Both the position numbers and the translations under genes were made by a program. Below, piece after piece: positions 1-6,609 of a stretch of 9,786 nucleotides of DNA (positions within the stretch are counted from its first letter, which is position 1; each line of letters opens with the position of its first letter). Origin of the DNA: CAVQBP01 sp964448105 (GTDB lineage Bacteria; Bacteroidota; Ignavibacteria; Ignavibacteriales; Ignavibacteriaceae); NCBI GenBank assembly GCA_964448105.1, contig CAYUVK010000147.1, forward strand, positions 1-9,786. The letters run 5' to 3'. The notes under the pieces were generated by a model. That model was given only the letters and a program-made list of their open reading frames with translations. It had not been told where the DNA came from and did no database searches.

Positions 1-183
1 AACGTTAATATTACTGTTTATGATGTTCTTGGTAATGAAGTTACTAATTTAATAAATGGATATTATGCACAGGGAACATATAAAGTTAGATGGAATGCAC
101 AAAATTTTGCTTCCGGCATTTATCTATACAAAATTGAAGCTGGTAACTTCATCATGGTTAAGAAAATGGTTCTTTTAAAATAA
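1..183 (+). CDS. C-terminal end of a T9SS-secreted protein (sorting domain), cut by window edge
   Basis: An open frame runs from the first base to a TAA at 181-183 and gives 60 residues. It shows the usual landmarks of the type A T9SS C-terminal sorting domain: YDVLGNEV near the start, a GTYKVRWNA strand, the FASGIYLYKIEAG motif, and a basic end KKMVLLK. This beta-sandwich domain directs proteins with a Sec signal through the type IX secretion pore, after which it is normally removed during attachment or release. The functional part of the protein lies left of the window, so its activity cannot be told. The gene is not part of the cytochrome operon downstream: a hairpin terminator separates them. 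The family identification is strong; the parent protein is unknown. Confidence 0.9.
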   Translation, partial: NVNITVYDVLGNEVTNLINGYYAQGTYKVRWNAQNFASGIYLYKIEAGNFIMVKKMVLLK

Positions 184-201
184 AAAATATATTCGTTCAG
201 A

Positions 202-246
202 GGAGAGTCCATCATCCTATGAAAAGATATGGACTCTTTATTATTT
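202..246 (+). terminator. Rho-independent terminator after the T9SS-tail gene
   Basis: A nine-base stem AGAGTCCAT (204-212) pairs perfectly with ATGGACTCT (229-237). Three further inner pairs (214-216 with 226-228) form if C213 is bulged, leaving a loop of nine bases. Two G-U pairs can extend the base. The right arm runs straight into TTTATTATTT. It lies 20 bases after the TAA at 181-183 and before the ribosome binding site of the next gene, so it probably isolates the cytochrome operon from read-through. The promoter of that operon must then overlap or follow the hairpin, but I see no convincing promoter consensus in the short gap. Confidence 0.65.
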
Positions 247-271
247 AATAACTTCATTAGGAGTAGGTGTA

Positions 272-823
272 ATGGTTACAAGATTAATTTTATTTATCGG
301 ACTAATTTTTTCATTCAATTTATTTGCTTTTAGTCCCACCGATACTGCAGCTACACATAAATTTGTTGGGGTAAAAACCTGCGGTATGTGCCATAAATCT
401 GAAAAGCAGGGAAATCAATTAGGCGTGTGGGAAAAATCGATGCACGCAAAAGCTTATGAAACCTTAAAAACAGAAAAAGCAGATAAAATTGCAAAAGAAA
501 AAGGGTTTACTACCCCTGCGGTTCAGACCGAAGCATGTTTAAAATGTCATACCAGCGGCTCTAATGTTGCTGCAGAATTTAAGGAAGCTAAATTTAATAT
601 TGAAGATGGAGTTCAATGCGAAACTTGTCATGGTCCGGGTTCGGATTATAAGAGCTTAAAGGTTATGAAGGATAAAGAATTAGCTATGAAAAATGGTTTG
701 GAAATGCATGATAATACAGAAGAATTTTGTAAATCTTGTCATAATCCTGAAAGCCCGACTTTTGTTGAGTTTAATTTTAAAGAATCATGGGATAAGATTA
801 AACATCCGATTCCCGGGAAATAA
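272..823 (+). CDS. Secreted tetraheme cytochrome c, c554-like
   Basis: The 183-residue product begins with a hydrophobic signal peptide (residues 1 to about 20) and has four heme attachment motifs: CGMCH 37-41, CLKCH 89-93, CETCH 116-120 and CKSCH 153-157. The stretch GVQCETCHGPG and the spacing of the motifs match the cytochrome c554/c-prime domain family, whose members carry electrons in the periplasm. The protein has eight histidines: four in the motifs and four elsewhere (29, 58, 146, 178), just enough for all four hemes to be bis-histidine ligated. The ATG is preceded by AGGAG (259-263) with an eight-base gap. It is the first gene of a four-gene operon with a barrel and two larger cytochromes, so the likely role is as periplasmic electron shuttle feeding an outer-membrane conduit. 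An enzymatic role is not excluded. Confidence 0.88.
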   Translation: MVTRLILFIGLIFSFNLFAFSPTDTAATHKFVGVKTCGMCHKSEKQGNQLGVWEKSMHAKAYETLKTEKADKIAKEKGFTTPAVQTEACLKCHTSGSNVAAEFKEAKFNIEDGVQCETCHGPGSDYKSLKVMKDKELAMKNGLEMHDNTEEFCKSCHNPESPTFVEFNFKESWDKIKHPIPGK

Positions 824-852
824 TGAACTCAAACAAAATTGATTAGAAAAAA

Positions 853-2136
853 ATGAAAAGACTTGTCTTCCTATGTGGGATCATTATATCCTTAAATATT
901 GTCGCATTCGCACAAAGTATAAATGGAAGGTTCACTTCTTCTTTGTATTCATTTGAAAGGTTTGATACTTTAAATTCATCTAGTACATATGCTCGTACGT
1001 ATCAAATGCTTAATTTGAATATTAACCAGGGTAATTATTCTTTAAGATCATACATGAATTTCGAAACTGATCTTTCTAAAGATATAAAAAATGATCCCCT
1101 GTTTAGATTTTATAATTTATACTTTGAAGCAAGAAAAGTCTTTGAAGTTGCAACAATCAAAATAGGAAGACAGCCTATATTTAATAGTGTCGTTGGCGGG
1201 GTTTATGATGGAGTAAATCTCAATATAAGGAAGGGAGATTATAGGATTACCGGGTATTACGGCGGTAATGTGCCTGCTTATCAGAAATTAAAATTAACGG
1301 ATGATTGGGGAAACAATTTTATTTACGGAGGTAAGATTACTACAACTGCTCTGGATAATTTCCAGATGTCGTTAAGCTTTGTAAATAAAAATTTTAAAGT
1401 TCAGGATTATTATGCTACCCGCCTCGATGCCGATTTGAATCCTATAACCGTATTAATTCAAAATAATTCCAACCAATATAAATTTGCATCGGGGGAAGTA
1501 AATTATTATATCCCTGATGCTGTTTCGATAAACACACGTCTTGATTATGATCTTAATTTTGCGGAAGTATCTAAAGTTGAACTTTACGGTAACTATGAAA
1601 AGATATCAAATCTTCGATTAAATTTATATTATAATTACCGTGAACCAAGGATCAGGTATAATTCAATCTTTTCTGTTTTTGATTTTGGAAATACACAGGA
1701 AGTTGAAGTTGGTGCAGATTATATACTGAATAAAACTTTTACTATCACCGGGAAAGTCGGCGATGTAATTTATAAAGATGAAACTTCTCAAAGAGCAACG
1801 ATTGCTTTAGCAACCAATTACGGAACCGTTAGTTACAGAAAAACTTTTGGTTATGCTGGCGAGCTGGATGCATTATCTGTTTATTCTGCATATTCATTTT
1901 TAGATGGATTGATAACTCCATCTTTGGGTTTATCATATACAAGCTATAAACTTTCACCCGATGATCCGAATAAAAACAATTTAACAACACTGCTGGCAGG
2001 CTGCAATTATAGACCATGGAAATTATTGTCGTTTGATCTCCAGGGACAATTTATGAACAATAAGATTTACAAAGATGATTTCCGTTTATTCTTCAAAATT
2101 AATTACTGGTTTAATACTATTCTTGGGTTGATGTAA
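853..2136 (+). CDS. Outer-membrane beta-barrel, putative porin of a porin-cytochrome conduit
   Basis: The 427-residue product starts with a signal peptide (MKRLVFLCG..., hydrophobic to about residue 20, cleavage probably after AFA). The rest is almost entirely alternating polar/aromatic strands with short loops, for example the segments around KIGRQPIFNSVVGGVYDGV and the terminal LFFKINYWF strand, as in outer-membrane barrels. The IGRQ plus YDGV pattern also occurs in several porin families. There are no heme motifs. Lying between two multiheme cytochrome genes, one base from the next, it is best read as the sheath of an electron conduit. Its size is well below MtrB (near 700 residues) and, from memory, closer to the Geobacter-type Omb porins. 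No clear Shine-Dalgarno precedes the ATG, only an A-rich run, which is common in this phylum. The chain does not end in the usual Phe/Trp. Barrel: confident; conduit role: inferred from context. Confidence 0.75.
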   Translation: MKRLVFLCGIIISLNIVAFAQSINGRFTSSLYSFERFDTLNSSSTYARTYQMLNLNINQGNYSLRSYMNFETDLSKDIKNDPLFRFYNLYFEARKVFEVATIKIGRQPIFNSVVGGVYDGVNLNIRKGDYRITGYYGGNVPAYQKLKLTDDWGNNFIYGGKITTTALDNFQMSLSFVNKNFKVQDYYATRLDADLNPITVLIQNNSNQYKFASGEVNYYIPDAVSINTRLDYDLNFAEVSKVELYGNYEKISNLRLNLYYNYREPRIRYNSIFSVFDFGNTQEVEVGADYILNKTFTITGKVGDVIYKDETSQRATIALATNYGTVSYRKTFGYAGELDALSVYSAYSFLDGLITPSLGLSYTSYKLSPDDPNKNNLTTLLAGCNYRPWKLLSFDLQGQFMNNKIYKDDFRLFFKINYWFNTILGLM

Positions 2137-2137
2137 T

Positions 2138-3367
2138 ATGAAATTCAAATTCTACTATTTATTATTGCTTCCGTTATTAACATCAACTCTAATCTTAATG
2201 GCTTTTTCCGGGAATGATTCTACGGGAGTCAAATATAGAAATAAAGGAATTATTAAATTTTCACATAAATTTCACCTTGATGATATAACCGATTGCCAGA
2301 CATGCCATACTGAAATTCTTAAGAGCACTTCTTTAAATGATTCATTATTTCCAACAATGGATGATTGCGGTCAATGCCACGATGTTGAGGATGAAAACAA
2401 TTGTACAACTTGTCACTACGGCGATAATTTCGAACCATTGATTCAAAAGAAAGTTAATTTAAATTTTAATCATAGTTTTCACATTAACAAACAAAAACTT
2501 GAATGCGAAACATGTCATAAGGGTTTCAAGACAGTTGATTATAGCTGGGAACTGAAAAACCCGGATCCTGTTATGGATGATTGCTATTCATGTCATAACA
2601 ATAATAATAGTGCTTCACTAGCAATTGATGATTGTCAATCATGCCATATTTCAACAGCAGATTTAAAACCGCAAAGTCATAAATCGATTAATTTTCTTTC
2701 AACGCATAAGTTTGCGGCAAAAAGTGCAAATGCTAATTGTATAATGTGTCATGATAACAACAATAATTCATGCGAAGATTGTCATGTTGCCACTAATACA
2801 ATAACGGAAGCAAATACACCAAATGATTTCTTCCAGCCCTATTCCCCAGGTACTTCTGTAATAGGACCAAAGGAACAGAAGATTACAAGGATTCATGATT
2901 TAAATTATGTTTATACACATGGAATCGATCTGAAAGGGAAAACCGCCGAATGCCAGAGTTGTCATGAAGTTGAAACCTTTTGCGTAAGTTGCCATCAATC
3001 CGATAATGAGGATTTTTCTATGAGCGGTGTAGCTCCGGCTTCACATTTAAAACCGAATTTCACTACTATAGGAGTAGGCTCGGGTGGTGGTGAACATGCT
3101 ATTTTAGCTAGAAGAGATATTGAAAGCTGTGCATCGTGCCATGATGTCCAAGGAGGAGATCCAACTTGCATTACATGTCATTTAGATAGTGATGGAATAA
3201 AAGGAACAAATCCTAAAACTCACCCTGCAAATTTTATGCACGATGATCATGGTGACTGGCATGATAATCTGGGATCAATTTGTTTTAATTGTCATACAAG
3301 TGCAAGTCCATCTTCACCACCCGGTGTAGGTTTTTGCGGTTATTGTCATGGGAGTCAGCCGAGATGA
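2138..3367 (+). CDS. Secreted 14-heme c-type cytochrome
   Basis: The 409-residue product has an N-terminal signal sequence (hydrophobic 7-23) and 14 CXXCH motifs, at Cys 53, 77, 89, 123, 149, 166, 201, 212, 272, 282, 331, 344, 382 and 400. Exactly 14 further histidines lie outside the motifs (43, 46, 112, 115, 181, 190, 253, 261, 303, 320, 362, 368, 371, 375), one distal ligand per heme. The units FSHKFH...CQTCH (41-57) and FNHSFH...CETCH (110-127) resemble the cytochrome c7/c3-type module. No lipobox or membrane segment follows the signal peptide, so the protein should be periplasmic or lodged in the barrel encoded one base upstream. That suggests the transmembrane electron wire of the conduit. 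The ATG follows the barrel stop by one base and its last codons overlap the next gene by four bases, so translational coupling is likely on both sides. Confidence 0.88.
   Translation: MKFKFYYLLLLPLLTSTLILMAFSGNDSTGVKYRNKGIIKFSHKFHLDDITDCQTCHTEILKSTSLNDSLFPTMDDCGQCHDVEDENNCTTCHYGDNFEPLIQKKVNLNFNHSFHINKQKLECETCHKGFKTVDYSWELKNPDPVMDDCYSCHNNNNSASLAIDDCQSCHISTADLKPQSHKSINFLSTHKFAAKSANANCIMCHDNNNNSCEDCHVATNTITEANTPNDFFQPYSPGTSVIGPKEQKITRIHDLNYVYTHGIDLKGKTAECQSCHEVETFCVSCHQSDNEDFSMSGVAPASHLKPNFTTIGVGSGGGEHAILARRDIESCASCHDVQGGDPTCITCHLDSDGIKGTNPKTHPANFMHDDHGDWHDNLGSICFNCHTSASPSSPPGVGFCGYCHGSQPR
3350..3354 (+). promoter_or_regulatory. Ribosome binding site that fixes the lipoprotein cytochrome start
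   Basis: GGGAG lies nine bases before the ATG at 3364, within the last codons of the 14-heme gene. Together with the ATGA stop/start overlap it supports 3364 over the longer open frame from 3289, which would place a charged, non-signal extension ahead of a good lipoprotein signal peptide. Confidence 0.65.
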
Positions 3368-4413
3368 TGAAATTAAAAAATAACGTTTTATATTATTTTC
3401 TCTTTTGTTTAATAGGAATTTTATTTACAATAATTTTATCAAGCTGCAGTGATCTTGATAAAAATAATATAACAGGTGCCCCAGAATTGACTATTCATAC
3501 AAAGGGAGTATTAGAAAAGCAATCGCAATACTTTCACGGCAGACTTCTTTTAAATGGAACGATGGAAAGCTGTAAACAATGTCATTCGTCAGATTATTCA
3601 GGTGGAATTGCTAAAGTCGGTTGCAATTCAAGTCAATGTCATCCTGCTATAAATGTGCACATGGAAGGAATAACGACTGTTGGTTCAAATAATTTCCATG
3701 GAACATATATTAAGAATTCTAATTGGAATTTGGCTCAATGTTCTCAATGCCATGGTGCAGACTATACGGGTGGAATAGCAAGCCCATCATGTACTAGCTG
3801 TCATACTAATACTGGGGGTCCGGAGGCTTGCAATACCTGTCATGGAGATTTTAACAATCCTGAAAGAATCGCACCACCAAGAGATATAAATGGAGACACC
3901 TCTACTACAGTTCTTGGAGTTGGTTTACATTCACAACATTTATATGATAATACTTTAGGAAATAAAGTTTCTTGTTCTAATTGTCACATAGTTCCTCAGA
4001 ATGTAAATTCACCCGGTCATATTGACTCCGATTTGCCTGCCGAAATTATTTTAAGCGGACAAGCGACATCACATGGTGCTACAAATGCAACATATAATCA
4101 TGCCGACGGCAGCTGTGCAAATACATATTGTCACGGCAACTTTACTTTTTATAAAGATTCAGCTTCGCTAAGTAATCAATATGCCTTTACTGCCGATAAA
4201 ATAACAGGAAATAGTCAAATTGTTATTTGGAACAAAGCTGATGCCTCACAAATTAAATGTGGTTCTTGCCATAGTTTACCACCAGCAGGACATATTCAAG
4301 TACCATTAAAAGATTGCAAGGGATGCCACAGAGGGGTAGTTGATGAAAATGGGAATATCATAGATAAAACAAAACATATGAATGGCAAAATTGATCTTTT
4401 AGGTGGAGAATGA
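3364..4413 (+). CDS. Multiheme cytochrome c lipoprotein with CXXCH and CXXXXCH motifs
   Basis: From the ATG at 3364 the 349-residue product has a lipoprotein signal (MMKLKNN, hydrophobic 9-25, lipobox LSSC with Cys28) followed by the acidic stretch CSDLD. Seven CXXCH motifs start at Cys 70, 126, 143, 156, 204, 299 and 318. Two CXXXXCH motifs (CNSSQCH 87-93, CANTYCH 251-257) bring the possible hemes to nine. The C-terminal pattern CANTYCH...CGSCHSLPPAGH matches the Geobacter CxxxxCH/CxxCH repeat family (TIGR01904). Eleven other histidines can act as distal ligands. Residues 56-93 and 110-147 are a tandem duplication. As a lipidated last gene of the operon it probably sits on the outer membrane, and, if exposed, is the terminal reductase handing electrons to an outside acceptor. 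Lipidation is well supported; surface exposure is inferred. Confidence 0.85.
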   Translation: MMKLKNNVLYYFLFCLIGILFTIILSSCSDLDKNNITGAPELTIHTKGVLEKQSQYFHGRLLLNGTMESCKQCHSSDYSGGIAKVGCNSSQCHPAINVHMEGITTVGSNNFHGTYIKNSNWNLAQCSQCHGADYTGGIASPSCTSCHTNTGGPEACNTCHGDFNNPERIAPPRDINGDTSTTVLGVGLHSQHLYDNTLGNKVSCSNCHIVPQNVNSPGHIDSDLPAEIILSGQATSHGATNATYNHADGSCANTYCHGNFTFYKDSASLSNQYAFTADKITGNSQIVIWNKADASQIKCGSCHSLPPAGHIQVPLKDCKGCHRGVVDENGNIIDKTKHMNGKIDLLGGE

Positions 4414-4420
4414 AAAATAT

Positions 4421-4819
4421 TTAGTTTTCTTTATCCATCTTATTGTTTTTATTAAATTCAATAAATTCAACAGGTGCCCCGTTTTCTTTAATCATCGCAA
4501 CTCTAATTCCTTCTGAAGTAGATGTTATCTCACCAATCAATTCTTTCCCTTCAACAGCTGTATTAAGATCATCAACTTCAAATGCAATATGAGGAATTGT
4601 TTTAACTAAATCCGATACAGGGCTATCTTCTTCAAAGCGCATCCATTCAATTCCGTATTCACTTGTTTCAAATCCGGAAACATAAAATTTATACTTACTT
4701 AAATATTTCTCATTTGGTTTTATTTCTCTTGTTGGAATACCTATATGATGGTATCGCATTCCTGCTTTAGAAACAGCAAACGGTTGTTCATAATCTTTTC
4801 TTTTTAGTTGTCTTTTCAT
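4421..4819 (-). CDS. VOC-fold protein (glyoxalase/dioxygenase-like)
   Basis: The 132-residue product fits a single vicinal-oxygen-chelate domain pair. The first beta strand is MRYHHIGIPT (21-30) with a His at 24/25, the second half begins at TIPHIAFEVDDL with His77, and the last strand is GAPVEFIEF with Glu118/121. A Glu in the YGIEWMRFE segment (58 or 63) could complete the metal site. Proteins of this fold act as glyoxalases, epimerases, dioxygenases or resistance proteins, usually as dimers; the substrate here cannot be told. The start at 4819 overlaps the upstream stop as ATGA, favouring this start and coupled translation, although the fold proper begins at Met21 and the first 20 residues are a charged extension. 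It ends only seven bases from the convergent cytochrome lipoprotein gene. Confidence 0.8.
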   Translation of the reverse strand: MKRQLKRKDYEQPFAVSKAGMRYHHIGIPTREIKPNEKYLSKYKFYVSGFETSEYGIEWMRFEEDSPVSDLVKTIPHIAFEVDDLNTAVEGKELIGEITSTSEGIRVAMIKENGAPVEFIEFNKNNKMDKEN

Positions 4820-5706
4820 TCTTTATTAGATGGATTAAACATTTTATAAAATAAATTTTCCATGTTCGTATATAAATCAGGATGGATTTTAATTAAAAAA
4901 TATATAAACTTTTCTCCACCATAATAAAAGGAAATCCTATTATATGGAATTTGTTCACCATACCGGTTTTCAATTAAATTAAATTTTTTCCTAATTTTAT
5001 TTTCTATCAAACGCGCAAATCCTTCTTTCCATTCTACCCATACCATATATTCATAATCAATAAGCTTAAGATGTTCTTTTAAAGCATTTCTAAGTTTTAA
5101 AACAGAGCTGCTGTCATTAGCGTCTGCAGCATTTATAAAAGAAGAATAATCATTTACAAAAGTTGTATCTTCATATGGGAAAGGATGAGTAATCTCCCAG
5201 CTATAATTATTTTCTTTTGAAGCAATCTGCGCAATTTTTAAATTATTTTTTAACTTTTGCTCTACTGTAAGAAACTGACGGCAGTGAATAAATTCGTGAA
5301 ATATAGTTATATATCCGTCCAGTGAATCGAATATATCTTTAGTTACAATACAAGCCGGTTTATTAAAATAAGTCTCAAGAGGAAATGAGGCCCTGATTTT
5401 TTTTGGCATTAGAAAAGGAGCAGGAGCTCTTTTTATAAATTCATATCTTTTATTTGCCGGGTTAATATCAAAGATAAAAAGACTATCTTTTTCATAAATT
5501 GCTATAGGATTCAAATCTTCTAAAAAAGGATGAATATCTTTTATTTCATGTTGAATTGAAGTCAATTTTTGGAGAGACGAATCTATCTTAGAAATTAGAT
5601 CATAATCGTACCGCGCATAAATTGAGTGATTATTAATCAAACATAAAATAAAAATTAAGACGAATAAAAAAGCTAAACTGATTTTATGCCGGTTTGCTTT
5701 CAACAT
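4816..5706 (-). CDS. Exported or membrane-anchored HEXXH metallopeptidase-like protein
   Basis: The 296-residue product has a basic N-terminus and a hydrophobic segment (about 9-25), either a signal peptide or an anchor. The central helix ITIFHEFIHCRQF holds an HEXXH zinc motif (His137, Glu138, His141). Downstream, VEWKEGFARLIENK offers Glu228 as a likely third ligand, in the arrangement of gluzincins. The spacing of roughly 87 residues from the HEXXH is long but not unknown. A conserved-looking FYYGGEKFIYFLIK segment (260-273) may complete the fold. I do not recognise a named family. The protein is expected outside the cytoplasm. Its ribosome site lies in the end of the membrane-protein gene before it, and its stop overlaps the VOC gene start, so the three genes probably form one transcript. 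A peptidase fold is likely; substrate and true activity are unknown. Confidence 0.65.
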   Translation of the reverse strand: MLKANRHKISLAFLFVLIFILCLINNHSIYARYDYDLISKIDSSLQKLTSIQHEIKDIHPFLEDLNPIAIYEKDSLFIFDINPANKRYEFIKRAPAPFLMPKKIRASFPLETYFNKPACIVTKDIFDSLDGYITIFHEFIHCRQFLTVEQKLKNNLKIAQIASKENNYSWEITHPFPYEDTTFVNDYSSFINAADANDSSSVLKLRNALKEHLKLIDYEYMVWVEWKEGFARLIENKIRKKFNLIENRYGEQIPYNRISFYYGGEKFIYFLIKIHPDLYTNMENLFYKMFNPSNKE

Positions 5707-5713
5707 TGCCTAT

Positions 5714-6388
5714 TTATTTCTCCTCCCGTAATTTCTCATTAATACCATATCTGTTTTTCCCGATCCAATAAGCCCATGCAACAATTAACCATTGAGAAAG
5801 CCCTGCAATCCCTATTGCCTGTACAGAAGGAGGCGGTGAACTGAAAACATTGGCAGCATAGATAACAACAAGGAAGATTATCAATCCCCATAATGCAAAA
5901 TTTCCTATCTTATTTTTTGCTTTTGTTACCGATATATAAAAATAAACACCTATTGCAAAAATAAATACTTCGACAATAACTGAAAGCGGAACTGAATTCC
6001 AGAGACCAAATCCCACTTTTAAATTTCCCCAAGGAAGGATAGGAAGATCAGGCCTGTGAACAATCAAATCGAGTACCCAATGACTTACAACAAGCGAACC
6101 GAGAAGTATTGAAACTTTAATATTTTTACGGATAAGGAAATATACTATTCCAAAGAGTATTCCCCAAAGAATTGCTAAAAGTAAGCTGTGAGAAAAAGGA
6201 TAATATATGAAATCAAGCGGGCTGGCTGCCATTAAGCCTGGTTCAATTTTTACTTTTTCAATACCTGTTAAAATGAAAACAGGCCATATTAAATCCAAAA
6301 ATTGTGCGGCAAAAAACAGAGTGCCTAGAGAAGCTTTATTATCTACTTTCTTTCCGGCAAAACCTACTCCATAATGTCCGATAAACAT
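5714..6388 (-). CDS. YdjM-like integral membrane protein (putative metal-dependent hydrolase)
   Basis: The 224-residue product is a multi-pass membrane protein with likely membrane segments near residues 64-85, 93-110, 133-152, 163-181 and 190-209. It carries the polar signature of the YdjM/PF04307 family: GHYGVGFAGKK at the N-terminus (His5), PFSHSLL (His67), and SHWVLDLIVHRPDLP (His103, Asp107, His111, Asp114). These His/Asp residues sit at membrane edges and are thought to bind a metal, but the family's reaction is not established; in E. coli YdjM is an SOS-regulated inner-membrane protein. AGGAG (6398-6402) nine bases before the ATG supports the start. Its last codons, encoding REEK, double as the ribosome site of the next gene. 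No LexA-like site is evident upstream. Family is fairly sure; function is open. Confidence 0.75.
   Translation of the reverse strand: MFIGHYGVGFAGKKVDNKASLGTLFFAAQFLDLIWPVFILTGIEKVKIEPGLMAASPLDFIYYPFSHSLLLAILWGILFGIVYFLIRKNIKVSILLGSLVVSHWVLDLIVHRPDLPILPWGNLKVGFGLWNSVPLSVIVEVFIFAIGVYFYISVTKAKNKIGNFALWGLIIFLVVIYAANVFSSPPPSVQAIGIAGLSQWLIVAWAYWIGKNRYGINEKLREEK
5720..5727 (-). promoter_or_regulatory. Ribosome binding site of the HEXXH gene inside the upstream coding end
   Basis: On the - strand GGGAGGAG occurs 13 bases before the ATG at 5706. It also encodes Arg-Glu-Glu near the end of the YdjM-like protein. The spacing is longer than ideal, so ribosomes terminating at 5714 may be what brings the start into use. 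Confidence 0.5.
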
Positions 6389-6480
6389 TATTTATTTCTC
6401 CTTTAGAATTTAAGAAAATTGTTGTGTATGATTTATTATATAAATAATCAATATAGAATTTTTTAAGAAAATTTTTATTG

Positions 6481-6537
6481 GATGCTGGATGGTTGGATTC
6501 TGGATACTTTATATAGTTTTAACCAGTACCCAGCATC
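6481..6537. repeat. Intergenic inverted repeat with GATGCTGG/CCAGCATC arms
   Basis: GATGCTGG (6481-6488) is the exact inverse complement of CCAGCATC (6530-6537). Further short complementarities (GGTT 6491-6494 with AACC 6521-6524) lie inside. The left arm is built of TGGAT-type units (GGATGCTGGATGGTTGGATTC). It lies in the 221-base spacer between the end of the homocysteine methyltransferase gene and the start of the YdjM-like gene, both read leftwards. It lacks a U-run next to either arm and has a long loop, so a simple terminator is unlikely. A dispersed intergenic repeat or a transcript-end stabilising structure fits better. The rest of the spacer is AT-rich without a recognisable gene. 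Confidence 0.5.
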
Positions 6538-6609
6538 AAGAATTTAAGATAATAAAAATTAATATAAAAGATATTAAAATAAATTGTTAATATATTTAAA
6601 AACTTATGA

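Noticed and set aside
272..823. Possible nitrite or hydroxylamine enzyme role for the c554-like protein
   Set aside because: There are no partner genes for nitrogen oxidation, no CXXCK motif, and enough histidines to close all four hemes; an electron-carrier role fits better.
1829..2017. Leftward 62-residue open frame within the barrel gene
   Set aside because: It is antisense to a well-supported beta-barrel coding region and shows no motif or ribosome site.
3289..3363. Longer N-terminus for the lipoprotein cytochrome starting at 3289
   Set aside because: The added 25 residues are basic and Cys/Arg-rich, overlap the 14-heme gene in another frame, and would bury the lipoprotein signal; ATGA overlap and GGGAG favour 3364.
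6405..6473. Repeated AGAATTT...AAGAAAATT at 6405-6420 and 6455-6473 before the YdjM-like gene
   Set aside because: The two copies differ by a three-base insertion and consist nearly only of A and T, so chance in an AT-rich spacer is a sufficient explanation.
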